Positions 45,051-60,712 of a DNA stretch of 64,000 nucleotides are shown piece by piece (position 1 is the stretch's first letter; every line of letters begins with the position of its first letter). The notes beneath the pieces were generated by a model, which was not told the origin of the DNA, ran no database searches, and saw only the letters and a program-made list of their open reading frames with translations. The position numbers and the translations under genes were made by a program. The DNA is taken from assembly GCF_932294415.1 (NCBI RefSeq), contig NC_065536.1, forward strand, positions 18,597,974 to 18,661,973, given 5' to 3'. Source of the stretch: Quercus robur. Lineage: Eukaryota > Streptophyta > Magnoliopsida > Fagales > Fagaceae.

Positions 45051-46819
45051 TAAACAGTAACAGAGTAGAGCTATAGACCACTGGAACAAGCTAGAAGCTA
45101 CTGCGTGGGATCGCTATGCATATAATAAAAGTAATGTTGGACTTTTTGAAACAGTGGCTCAAAACGTCATCGCTGATGGCAACCAGAGAATGCTAACGAC
45201 ATGAACGAACGTACAGTTCAATATTTTTTTTTTCTATTTTTGATAGAAAAACTGTAGGGGTTGAACTTGCAAAACTTTTAGGAAAGTGACAAAGTTGCAG
45301 TTCATGCTTTTCCAGGCAAAGTAGGTTTGTTTGACCAATAAAAAAAAAAAAAAAAACTAAAATAGTATTATATTTTGTGAAGAGAATTAATAATAAAAAT
45401 AAGAAATTTAAAGTATTATATATATATTTTGTCCTAAGAAAAGTTTATATATATATATATATATATTTATTATTTTTAATAATATGATAGTCGGTAGAAA
45501 GAGAATTTGAACATTAAATGTCCTTGTTGGAAGTAAGCATATGTTTTTTTTTTTTTTTTGGAATGTGGAAATAAGTATAAGTTGAACTATAAAACTGTAC
45601 ACAAGTAAACTTTTTAAAGTCTCTTATAGTTACTACCGGGTTGTCAATCCAATAAAAATCTTGTCATTGCAATAATGGGTAACAATTTGTGTTGGCATGT
45701 CTTGTTTGTGTCAAGTTAGGGATTTTTGTGTGATAAAAGCTGAGTTAGGGATATATGACTACATAAGTTGACATAAATATGATATATTTAATAATTGTGT
45801 AAAATTATTTTACCTTAAAACAAACACAATTATTAAGTGGGTATACCTGAAAAATTTAAATAATGGAAAATCAAATATTTTAAAATTGTATCTAGAATGA
45901 CCGGAAATGTAGAAATAAGGCTGGATATAATTTGATCATTATGAGCAAATCCAAAATCTTTGTAGACAAATCCAATCATTAGTGAACCCGCCGCCAGTCA
46001 TATAGAGTGCTCCGCCCACCACCGCATATGTAGAAAAAGTAGGAGTAGGGAAGGAAGAAAATGACCAGACATATCTAGTTGTGATTAGATGTAGGAGAAA
46101 AGCTTTTCTAGGAGCCACCACATACGTTTACTCTTGAATAGATTCGTGAGATTTGCGATCGCTCTTTCCCCTCGCCTTGCTGGTCCTCAAAATCTCCTTG
46201 AGTATTCAAAGAAAAGTTGTTTGATCATCAATGGATAAAGCGAGCAAGGTGCATGCTTATATTTAACAAGATCCATTTCAATTCATTTGATAAGCATATT
46301 AGTTTTCTCAAAAAAAAAAGAAAAAAGAAGAAGAAGAAAATAAACAAATTAGGATGACACAAATGCAACTCATTTTAACCTATTTAATAAAGGGAAAATC
46401 TTGTCACACACACTTTATTGCATACTCCATGAATACTTCCTTTGAAATCATGTTTTGAAAACATGATTTCACAATTTTAACTGAAATTGTATTTTAAAAC
46501 ATGATTTCAAAAGGAGTGTGTAATAGCGAATGTGAGATAATCATCACTCCTTAATAAATATGATCAAATAATTAACATTTTATTTATTTATTTTGCAAGC
46601 ACATCAATTAAAATACTAACAATACAACCTTAAAGTTTTTATACTCAATTCAATGAAATTCCATGCAATTTAAAAATTAAATACACAATCTAAAAAAAAA
46701 AAAAAATTGTAATGCAAGTTTTTTTCTTTATTTGAATAAAAGATTAAAACTGTTTAAAGTTTTACATAACAATTACCAATATAACATTACACTAACTTAT
46801 TTACACTGTTTAAGTTTTT
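45051..46819. other. AKR-1 upstream region
   Basis: No gene. Similarity to the copy-2 upstream region continues in blocks, with small insertions. It contains poly(A)/poly(T) tracts, an AT microsatellite (about 45448-45467) and a short inverted repeat at 46438-46471. Confidence 0.55.
46438..46520. repeat. Short inverted repeat (MITE remnant?)
   Basis: GAAATCATGTTTT and AAAACATGATTTC form a perfect 13-bp inverted pair around one base (46445-46471). The motif recurs as AAAACATGATTTCAAAAGG at about 46496-46514. It may be a small foldback MITE starting near the CACACACTT at 46405. No target duplication established. Confidence 0.4.
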
Positions 46820-46999
46820 TTGGACAAAATTTAGTTACAAAATTTATTCTCAAAAAAGTTTAGCTACAAAATTGGTTTTAGCCTAAGATTACAACCTTAC
46901 TCAATATCTTTTTATTGGAAATGAATTTTGACAAATCCACCTGTGGGTACCTTGGATGTATTGATTTTTAGCCTTTGACTTTTACACAGCATCCTTAGA

Positions 47000-47042
47000 G
47001 TCCCACATCAAAGAGAACTTTCCCCACTTTCTACCTTATAAT
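47000..47042 (+). promoter_or_regulatory. snRNA-type USE + TATA, element A, plus strand
   Basis: GTCCCACATCA (47000-47010) matches the plant snRNA upstream sequence element RTCCCACATCG except at the last base. A 25-nt spacer follows, then TTATAAT (47036-47042). A 25-nt spacing is that of Pol III U6-type plant promoters; Pol II snRNA genes have about ten more. By analogy, initiation is expected near 47066. Confidence 0.65.
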
Positions 47043-47102
47043 CTCTGAAGTGAAGGAGTAGTGTACTATCAGAACTTCCTCCACTACTCCTTCGCTTCAA
47101 AG

Positions 47103-47145
47103 CTTATAAGGTAGAAAGTGGGGGAAATTCTCTTCGATGTGGGAC
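47103..47145 (-). promoter_or_regulatory. snRNA-type USE + TATA, element A, minus strand
   Basis: On the minus strand, GTCCCACATCG (47145-47135) is a perfect match to the plant USE. TTATAAG (47109-47103) follows exactly 25 nt downstream. Expected start near 47079, running leftward through the other arm. No run of four T lies in the downstream arm on this strand. Confidence 0.7.
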
Positions 47146-47364
47146 TCCGAGGATGCTGTGTAAAAGCCAAAGGCTAAAAATTAGCTTCAGTGCTAGGTAC
47201 CCACACCACCATTAGATTAAATCTTCATCTTATATCCTCTATGCTTGTAAAATTTCTAGAAAATTAAAGATAAATAGCTATCTCATCAATAAATTGTTTA
47301 AATTGCAAGTTTTTTGTAATTTAAAATTATGCATAAAATATAAACTTATAGATTATATAGTAAA

Positions 47365-47682
47365 TGTTAGAGATATATATTAGACATATTAGCCCAATGT
47401 AATAGGCCTAAGCCCAGTCCTGCTTGTACTAATAGTCTAGATTTAGTCGCCTATATATACTCATGTTAGGGTTCATTGTAACATAGGTTATTGTACTATA
47501 CTCTTATACATAATAAAGATATAGCCCTTAAGGGATTCTTCCGTGGATGTAGGCTGACAAGACTGAACCACGTAACCCTCGTATTCTCAGTGTTCCTATT
47601 CTATGCTTTTCCTTCCGCATCCACTCTAGCATACACAATATGATATAACACATCGCGTTGCTAATAATAATTTTATTTAACA
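47365..47682 (+). mobile_element. Solo LTR, 318 bp (copia-like size)
   Basis: Begins TGTTAGAGATAT and ends TTTAACA, flanked by an exact 5-bp duplication GTAAA (47360-47364 and 47683-47687). Inside are TATATATACTC (about 47452) and an AATAAAGATA polyadenylation-like signal (about 47512), as in an LTR. Nothing of an internal region remains. It interrupts MITE X copy 1. Confidence 0.8.
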
Positions 47683-47843
47683 GTAAATAATATCCAATTG
47701 ATACAAAATTTTACATATGTATTAAAAATGTAAATAACATACAATTTAACGGTTAAATTTTCAAAATATGTAATAATATTTATTTTATTAGGTAAGGTTG
47801 TAGTCTTAAGCTACAACTAATTTTGTAGCTAAACTTTGTCCAA

Positions 47844-48713
47844 TTTTTTTCTATGTTTTGATTGGAACTCATTTACACTAACTTAAAAAAAAAAAAAAAA
47901 AAAATAGTGTTGTGTTGGGTCAAAGTGGCATCTTCTAAAAAAAAAACCAGACTACTAACTAGGAGTGATATCGGGTTGGGTTCACAAATACCCACAACCC
48001 ATTCAAATAAAAAATCGGTTTTGCTTAGCGGAAACCCAACTCAACCCGAAAATTTGGGTCTAGGGTCAGATCTTTTTTTAATTTAAACAAAAATATATAT
48101 TTTATTTCCTTCTTGAATATATTTCCAATAATATCAAAAATTCTAAACTAATTATTGTAATAATTATTGCTTAGATTTTTTTATTCCTCCTTTAATGAAA
48201 TTTTATTCAAACACTAGTTATAGAATTATGAGCATAATTCTTGGTAATTATTGTAATAATCATTTCTTCAGAGTGTTTGACCAATTGCACAACTATAAAA
48301 TTATCTTATTTTTTAAAGAAAAAATTAAAAAAAGAAATTAAGTTTCAAGATAAAAGTTTGTATTAAGTGTTTAATTTCCTTTTAAATTCCTCTCTTAATT
48401 TATATAAGATATAAATTTTACTCTAACCTAAATACCTAATCTAAGTGTATATGTATGTGAAGCTCCCTCCTGGAAACTTAAATCATGTCCCTTGCCCCCT
48501 ATAAGCACTTATACTTGTAGAGTGACTATTGCGCTAAGGATGCATGGTAATGTAAGTTTTAGAGTTAATGTCTTAAAGTTATGCCATTTGACTAAATTAA
48601 ATACAAATATGAAGTAAAAAAAATGCACATAAAGAAAATGTAGAAAATAATAATAAAAAAATTGCATTACTTATATAGAAGTCAAGATATATATATATAT
48701 ATATATATATATT
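47844..48713. other. Non-coding spacer before foldback element B
   Basis: No gene. Bases 47865-47960 match unit 2 (61665-61745). The rest is AT-rich and ends in an AT microsatellite (about 48687-48711) that abuts element B. Confidence 0.6.
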
Positions 48714-48811
48714 TGTGGGGGATTTTCCCGCGCACGTTTATTATCTGCTTTGGGGAGCCAAGCTCGCACGGTTTTGTCCTCGACCTCGAGTATGGGAAGA
48801 CTTTGAGTGCA

Positions 48812-48822
48812 GTCCCACATCG
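48812..48822 (+). promoter_or_regulatory. snRNA-type USE, element B, plus strand
   Basis: Perfect GTCCCACATCG. The nearest TATA-like motif on this strand (TTTATAA, 48873-48879) is 50 nt away because of a partial duplication (CCCCATATCGGTTGG) between them. This arm is probably not an active promoter in the U6-like spacing, unless the CCCCATATCG variant (27 nt from the TATA) works. Confidence 0.5.
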
Positions 48823-48872
48823 GTTGGAGAAGCACCCCATATCGGTTGGTACACCATGCCTTCCTCCAAGGG

Positions 48873-48915
48873 TTTATAAGGCATGCGTGGGGCGCTTCTC
48901 CAACCGATGTGGGAC
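48873..48915 (-). promoter_or_regulatory. snRNA-type USE + TATA, element B, minus strand
   Basis: On the minus strand, GTCCCACATCG (48915-48905), 25-nt spacer, TTATAAA (48879-48873). Exactly the geometry of element A. Expected start near 48849, leftward. No T-run of four or more occurs down to the element end at 48714. Confidence 0.7.
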
Positions 48916-49043
48916 TGCAGTCAAAGTCTTCCCATACTCGAGGCCGAGGATAAAACCGTGCGAGTTTGGCTCCGCAAAGCGGACAATGAGCGTGCGCGGG
49001 AAAATCTCCCACAATATTAATAGGCAAAGTTAAGAGAAAATCC

Positions 49044-49262
49044 AATTAAATTCTAAATTGAGTCTTATTTTGCGCCACGTGTTTCATCTAATTTTTAAAT
49101 TTGTGTGTCAAGTGAATTATTATGTGCAAAAATCAAATAGTCTAAATTCAATTAGATTCTAAATTGAAGTTCAATTTTGCGCTATGTGTCCCATTTAATT
49201 TTTAATTTTTTGGCAAATGAATTATTGGATGCAAAAATAAAAAAATCTAGATCCAATTATAT
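49044..49262 (+). repeat. Tandem repeat, about 105 bp, two copies
   Basis: The block TTAAATTCTAAATTGAG...GCGCCACGTGTTTCAT recurs from about 49150 with changes (GCGCTATGTGTCCCAT). A partial third start lies near 49250 (CAATTATATTCTAAATC). Origin unknown. Confidence 0.65.
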
Positions 49263-49489
49263 TCTAAATCATATATATATATATATATATATATAGAATT
49301 GTGATCGTTTTTAAATGTACTCGTGCATATGAATGAGATTACACATTAGTATATATTGATGAAGAAGTCAAGCTATATATTAAAACCATGCTTATATAAA
49401 AGTCAAAGCTATATATTATACCATACTTGTATAATTGACATATACAAAAGATGCATTAAAAAACAATAATTATGAGCTCTTAATTTCTT

Positions 49490-49829
49490 TGTAGATGTGT
49501 TCTAGAAAGTGAATGTAAAGTTTGTATAGATGCCATCAAAGCTGGTGGGAACTCAGTTTTAAGGAGACTTTTAAATTTTGTTGACTCAGTTAAGAATGTA
49601 ATTAGTGACTTTGACCACGTATTTTTTAATTGGGTTTATAAGGAGGCTAATCAAGCTGCCCATGTGCTAGCCAATTGGTCCCTTAACCAATTTTTGTTTG
49701 GTTCTTTTGATCTGGGATTTGGCCCACCAAGTTTTGTTAATGTTATCTCAGTTGAGGCATCCCAAGCTGTTGTATTTGGTGTGGTTTAATAAAGTCCTTT
49801 ATTCAGCAAGGGAAAAAAAAAAAAAAAAA
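49490..49829 (+). mobile_element. 5'-truncated LINE with RNase H end
   Basis: The frame reads ESECKVCIDAIKAGGNS ... FNWVYKEANQAAHVLANW, the C-terminal RNase H part of a plant L1 LINE ORF2. It ends at a stop near 49789, then a short 3' UTR with AATAAAG and poly(A) (about 49811-49829). It differs in sequence from the LINE at 26.4-32.1 kb, so it is another subfamily. Dead by truncation. Confidence 0.75.
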
Positions 49830-51060
49830 AAGCGTTTAGAAAATAATTCTAGAGAGCAAAACTTGGGAATTGCGTTAAAAGTAGTACCATCCATGCATTT
49901 TTTTGAGATAACGTTATTCATACCTTTGTTTTATCATTGAATACGTCATTGAGCTATTTCATTAACCCTTCGTTTCATCATTGATTATGTCATGGCTGTT
50001 TAGCAAAAATAAATGTTATGTCTCTTTTCTTCTACTAGACCACTGTTGTACAAGAAAGGAAAGATTTCTGAATTAAGTTACTAATAATTCTAATGAACAA
50101 TGTTTTCCATGAAAAGGCTATTTGGCATGACAAAAGCAGCTTTTAATCAATGTAATCTTGCAAAGCAGAAATGTACTGGAACTTACGTTTTGTTTGTTTC
50201 GGTAGAAAACATATTTTGGAGTTTGGTATCACGGAAAATGTTTTATTTGATCAACGGAAAACAAGCCTAAAAAAGTGGAAAATGTTTTTTCACTTTTAAA
50301 GAACAGAAAATGTTTTTTTTTTAGTATTATATACTTAACAAACCATTACAAATAAACTTCACACTAAAAAAGCTCTCCCAATGTAAAATTTTCTCTTTGC
50401 TTTCTTTCTCCATCAATTGTTGATCACCATTTTCCAACCGTTGACTCTTTTTTTTTTTTTTTTCAAACCAACCTTTTTCTTTTTGACTTAATTTTCCATG
50501 TAAATTTAGAATTTGTGGCTTGTTTTCCAATTTAAGGCTCATAAATGGCTCAAAAATGAAATCTACTTGGAGTTTGTCTTTAAGAATGAAAATTTTTGTT
50601 TATATAATTATTTAAAATTACAAAAAATATTAATGGTTTTTTTTGTGAAAGTCAAATAGCAAAAAATGTTTTGTAACTCATTTTCTGGATTACCGAACAT
50701 AAGAAAACGAGTTTTCCTCAAAAAGAAAAGAAAAGAAAAGGAGTTAATTTTTGAACGTTTTCCCTAAAAACAAAAGGATGGTATAGCAAGTGTACCCTAG
50801 TCATGGCCCTCATGACCAAAATATAAGCCTTTCTTAGTAGCTTTTTTGAAAAAAAAAAAAAAAAAAAAAAAAAACACCTGCCATTAACATGTGCAACTTT
50901 GACATTTAAATGACTAATTGTAGAGATTTGCTGCTGTGGAAACTTTATCAAGGTAAATTTGTCACTCAAAAAGGTTAAGTATCTTTCAAATACTTTGTGA
51001 TAAATCTCACCATACTCAAGTAGGATACTCAAAGGAGTTATCAATAAAATAGAAATTTTA
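49830..51060. other. End part of duplication unit 1
   Basis: No gene. Repeated motif TTTCATCATTGATTATGTCAT and TAGACCACTG blocks match unit 2 (61.8-62.0 kb). Bases 50690-50970 match the last 230 bp of the window. An A-run (about 50850-50873) sits inside the matching part. Confidence 0.6.
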
Positions 51061-51246
51061 GTGATGCTTAATACATAGGGCCGGCTCCATGTTAGAGCCA
51101 GCCAGCCAGGGGGTGGTCACAGGACCAACTTGAATTGAAAAAAAATTTATTATATATAAATTTTGAAAACTTTATGTTTTTTTTTTTCAATCCTTAAAAA
51201 TATGTGTGACCACTCTAAATTTTTTTAGGCCAAATATAATTAAACT

Positions 51247-51665
51247 TTAGACAAAGTTGGGGCCGTTTGGCAACAAACTTGGTTAAGATTACAACTCTAC
51301 TCAATATTTTTTTTATTAGATGTGAATTTTGATAAATCTACAATTGGATTATATTTTTTTTCTTATATCTTTCATGCTTGCAAAACTTCAAGAAAATCAA
51401 ATGTCAATAGCTTATGTCATCAATCAAATATTTAAATTTTGAGTTTTTGTAGTTTAAAATAATACACAAAAAAATAAGTTTATGAATCAAATAATAATTA
51501 ATATCTGATTGGAATGAAATTTGACATATGTTTTAAAAATATAAATAATATAATATTCAACGGTTAGATTTTCAAAATATATAGTTATGTTAATTTATTT
51601 AGTGAAAGTTGTAGTTTTAGACTTCAACTAAGTTGGTAATCAAACTTTATCCTCAAACTTTAGTT
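51247..51665. mobile_element. MITE family X, copy 2 (uninterrupted)
   Basis: Aligns with the element at 46820-47843 after removal of its two insertions, including the empty site of foldback A (TAAATCTACAATTGG near 51334). The ends (TTAGACAAAGTT... and ...CAAACTTTATCC) are more decayed than in copy 1. Confidence 0.55.
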
Positions 51666-51679
51666 CTCCTAACAATATA

Positions 51680-51940
51680 CTCCCTCCGTCCCACTTCGTT
51701 TGTCCTCTATTCCATTTTGGGATGTCCCAAAATATTGTCCTATTTCTAAAAATAACAGTCATTAATTTACTAATGTTCCTATTATACCCCTATTTTATTA
51801 ATAATTCAATTTTTTGATAAAGTTATTTAAGGGTAGTTTTAGAAACTTATACATTTTTAAAAGGTAGACAAGATAATAAATGATGTTCCCTTAAAAAGTT
51901 TGACTTTTCAAACAGGACAAACAAAGTGGGACGGAGAGAG
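51680..51940. mobile_element. Stowaway-like MITE, 261 bp
   Basis: Inverted ends CTCCCTCCGTCCCACTTCGT (left) and CTCTCTCCGTCCCACTTTGT (right, reverse-complemented), with TA duplications at 51678-51679 and 51941-51942. CTCCCTCCGTCCC ends are the hallmark of Stowaway (Tc1/mariner) MITEs. Confidence 0.95.
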
Positions 51941-52476
51941 TATTAGACTTTTACAAACAAAAAGAAAAATACAAAAAAAATTTATTTAACTAAAGACAAT
52001 ATATTACACACACTTTGCTACAGGCGCCACTCGCACTATTTCTCTCTTGCTTTCCCTTAAAATTTTTTTAATTTTTATTTCTATTTTTATAGGAACCCTT
52101 ACACTTGTTGAATAATACTCTTTGTAGAAACATCATTTATTGGACTACGGCACATTTCTTGGATAGCGAAAGAGCAACAGATAGAGATATCACTTCTTTC
52201 TTATTGGATACCTTTATACATTCCGTTGCTTTTCTTTCTTATTGGATGCCTTATACTGTTACACATTCCGTAGCTGACCTTACGTAGACTACAAAAGAGA
52301 CAAGAAAACAAAGCATTAAATGCTACCCCCTAAAAACAAATGAAAATAGAACTGCACTAAAAGTTAGAGAAAATAGCAACAGGAAAAGTCAAGAAATATA
52401 CTTCTCTTCGCCTAATATGTATGCAAACACATAACACATGAAAAATATTTCACTGTCCAAACTAGGGTCCGGCTTG

Positions 52477-52500
52477 TGTCCAGTGAAATTTCACTGGACA
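52477..52500. repeat. 24-bp perfect palindrome
   Basis: Centre at 52488/52489, core CCAGTGAAATTTCACTGG. Related half-sites recur at about 52540-52575, suggesting the edge of a decayed foldback element. Confidence 0.85.
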
Positions 52501-52760
52501 TGTTGGATTTTGAATACGTGTTCACTCTTGAACATGTGTCCAAATTTTACTGTGTTCAATGAAAATTTTCACTGGAGACAAGCCTTGCCCTCCAAACTAA
52601 AGCTGGTGACAATGAATCCTACACTAAATTCATTTAATTTTGTTTATTGTCATTTTATTGTGGAGGAGTTGTCCTTTTTTTTTTTTTTTAGGTGCTTAGA
52701 TTCATAGCACACTTCTTGATTTTGAGGCATTATTTTGTGATCACACAATTGTCAAGTCTC

Positions 52761-52880
52761 ACACATGGGATCTAATTATTTGTTTTGTTTTGTTTGGAAG
52801 CCTACATGGGATTTAATTGTTTTGTTTGGAAGCCAACATGGGATCTAATTGTTTTGTTTTGTTTTGTTTGGAAGCCTACT
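52761..52880 (+). repeat. Three-copy tandem repeat, about 35-45 bp
   Basis: Units contain ACATGGGAT(C/T)TAATT and GTTTGGAAGCC(T/A)AC, separated by variable TTTTG repeats. Confidence 0.8.
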
Positions 52881-53863
52881 GTAAGATAAAAATTGGTGCA
52901 TTAGATCAAGATTCTCTTTGACGAATTTGTTAAGTGTCATAGGGCCCAGCTTGTTACTAAACAGTTCTTAAGAGTATAACATTGATATGCCTACCATTGA
53001 ACACCTCTATTATGTGGCACTCTCATCTCGGTCATGCTTAATTGGTAGCTAAGGTACCGTTAGCTCGAGTCAATTCTAAATCATTTGATTGTATTTTATG
53101 TCAACAAGGAGAATAATTAAACGATTGATGAACAATGGCTTAGAGGCACGAATTGACGTTGTTCTTAGATAATATTTGCTCGTACACAAATATTGCTACA
53201 AGGTTATTGCAATTCTTTTCTCAGGATACAACTAAGAGTCATATTTTTATGTAATTGGTATATCCTATGACAAATCACATTATGCTTGTAGTCGGGTAGT
53301 TTTTAAGTGGTTTCAAGAACAACAAAACAAGTGGTATTGTTAAAGACATGAAGATTATTCAAGCTACCGTGTAGAAAGAACAAAACAAAAAGTATCATCA
53401 ATACCTATCTCAACACCTTCGATCTTCGACATTTAATAAACCTCGTTACCTCTCTTGATCTATTGAGTTGAGAGATTTCTGATATAGCCTGCAACATATT
53501 CTAATTGGCTATTTGTTTATGGGTTTGTGTAAATCTAATAGGAATAGAAGAGCCCATTTAAATGGCCAATTAAGCTCATATTTAAAAAAGGTGGTAAAGA
53601 AAAAAAACCCTAACCCTAATGCTTCATAAAGTTTTTTTTTTATTATTTTTATTGAAACCCTAGTCTCCACCTTTTGAACCTGTGAGTTCAAAAAACATAA
53701 GAAAAACATCTTGTGGTGACTCTTGTGCACCTTTACCACTTATTTATACCTTTTTATCTCTCTACTACTCTATATCTTAACTTTACAATTCTATCACCCT
53801 TTCATCTTCCTTTTATTTTGACTTTTCTTCTCCCACACAAAATGTACTTTTCTTCTCCCACAC

Positions 53864-54069
53864 AAAATGGTCACGACTACCTTCCCAATTCAATGATAAA
53901 AAATGCCTCTAAGAAGTCCATGAAATTTTTTTGTTATGCTACTCCTTTTGAATTGCTAGCAGCACTCTTTTGGTTATGCAGTACATGTTTGCAAGGTCCT
54001 AATTAACGTGTATTTTAACTTTTAGGACCTTTCAAACAATCACCTATTACGTAACCAAAAGAGTGCTGC
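53864..54069 (+). pseudogene. BAHD gene fragment with inverted piece
   Basis: Bases 53864-54004 match part of exon 2 of the intact BAHD gene (38407-38560); TPFELLA and the ALFW segment are still readable. From about 54005 to 54069 the same segment follows in inverted orientation (minus strand: CACTCTTTTGGTTACGTA). A further short direct piece (TTTGAAAGGTCCTA) lies at 54101-54114. The HxxxD region and both gene ends are missing. This is the remnant of the second BAHD copy. Confidence 0.82.
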
Positions 54070-54115
54070 TAAGAATGCTGCTAAAAGTTACGTAGTACAT
54101 GTTTGAAAGGTCCTA

Positions 54116-54670
54116 CAGGAGGGAAGGTATTTCACCTGATGTAATTCCTTTGAATGGTTGAGATTGATAGTTATAAAAAGTAACTTTCAATTTCAACCAT
54201 TGATTCAAAAAAGTTAAGAAAAATTTTAAAGAAGTAAAAAGTGAAAGTTAAAATGGTGAAAAGTGAATAAAATTTGTGAGTGAAAATGGTGAATTGCATG
54301 GTATTGCACTGGATCCTAATCCCCAATAGGAGAGTCATGAGGTACTTTGGTGCACTCATTGAAAAGATAATTAAAATATAAATAAAAAAAAGTAAGAAAC
54401 TAGATTTATTATTATAAAAAAGTGAAGAACAGACTCCAAAAATTATAAATAAATTAAAAGTGAGAAACAAACTGCCAACCTATTTATTAGTGCATGACAT
54501 ATATAGAGCAACCACATTGGTGCCATTCTAAAAACGATTACATAATAATGTTGCCTGATTTTGCAGTGTGAATGAAATAGCTAGTTATTAGAAATATATC
54601 TGGCCATTCATTTCACAAAACAAATAGCATTATTCAATTGAAGTGGACATCATCCATGTGTAAAGGATAA
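54116..54670. other. Spacer between BAHD fragment and AKR-2 stop
   Basis: No gene. The part from about 54495 matches 39335-39501, the 3' flank of AKR copy 1. Confidence 0.6.
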
Positions 54671-60608
<5,938 letters not shown>

Positions 60609-60700
60609 TTTTCAAATTGTGTGTTTTTCTTTGCAAGATTGTCAATGTCTGACTCTGTTTCTGGGATGACTTTCCTTTCCATTTCTCATTAAAGTCTCAG

Positions 60701-60712
60701 AAATATATATAG
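60701..60712 (-). promoter_or_regulatory. TATA region of AKR copy 2 (predicted)
   Basis: CTATATATATTT on the minus strand about 95-105 bp upstream of the ATG, at the same place as in copy 1. Confidence 0.5.

Larger units (their letters stand above)
46942..47205. mobile_element. Foldback element A with twin snRNA-type promoters
   Basis: 264 bp, nearly a complete inverted repeat: arms of about 120 bp around a centre of about 15 bp near 47062-47078. Ends are TGTGGGTACC and GGTACCCACA. An exact 5-bp duplication CCACC flanks it (46937-46941 and 47206-47210). The empty site can be read in the related MITE at 51.3 kb. TG...CA ends with 5-bp duplication resemble LTR integration products. Each arm carries a plant snRNA upstream element and a TATA box 25 nt downstream, pointing to the centre. 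No coding capacity, no known family recognised. Confidence 0.8.
46820..47843. mobile_element. MITE family X, copy 1, with two nested insertions
   Basis: Inverted ends of about 45 bp: left TTGGACAAAATTTAGTTACA, right (reverse-complemented) TTGGACAAAGTTTAGCTACA. The foldback element A (46942-47205) and a solo LTR (47365-47682) sit inside it. Removing them gives about 440 bp, aligning with an uninterrupted relative at about 51247-51665. The superfamily is not determined because the outer target duplication is unclear. Confidence 0.6.
48714..49013. mobile_element. Foldback element B with snRNA-type promoter
   Basis: 300 bp. Arms of about 125-130 bp are about 90 percent alike by eye. Ends are TGTGGGGGATTTTCCC and (reverse-complemented right end) TGTGGGAGATTTTCCC. 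An exact 5-bp duplication ATATT flanks it (48709-48713 and 49014-49018). GC-rich compared with its surroundings. The minus arm has a perfect USE and a TATA box 25 nt downstream; the plus arm has the USE but its TATA box is displaced. Same terminal TGTGGG/CCCACA and same duplication length as element A, although the arms differ outside the promoter core. The 120-codon open frames across it are mirror images of the palindrome, not genes. Confidence 0.8.
51943..53863. other. Junction region between the two duplication units
   Basis: No gene. It holds a 24-bp perfect palindrome (52477-52500), a three-copy tandem repeat (52761-52880) and a 25-bp tandem duplication just before the BAHD fragment (53821-53869). 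The breakpoint of the duplication lies in or next to this stretch (51.05-53.86 kb). Confidence 0.5.

Noticed and set aside
46942..49013. True U6 or other snRNA genes downstream of the USE/TATA pairs
   Set aside because: The sequence after the predicted starts does not resemble U6 (no GTC-start body) and is the opposite arm of the palindrome.
48662..49045. Two overlapping open frames of about 123 codons on opposite strands
   Set aside because: They mirror each other across the palindrome of element B; the AT microsatellite forms part of them and no domain is seen.
53580..53615. CCCTAACCCTAA as telomere-like repeat
   Set aside because: Only two units, not a telomeric array.
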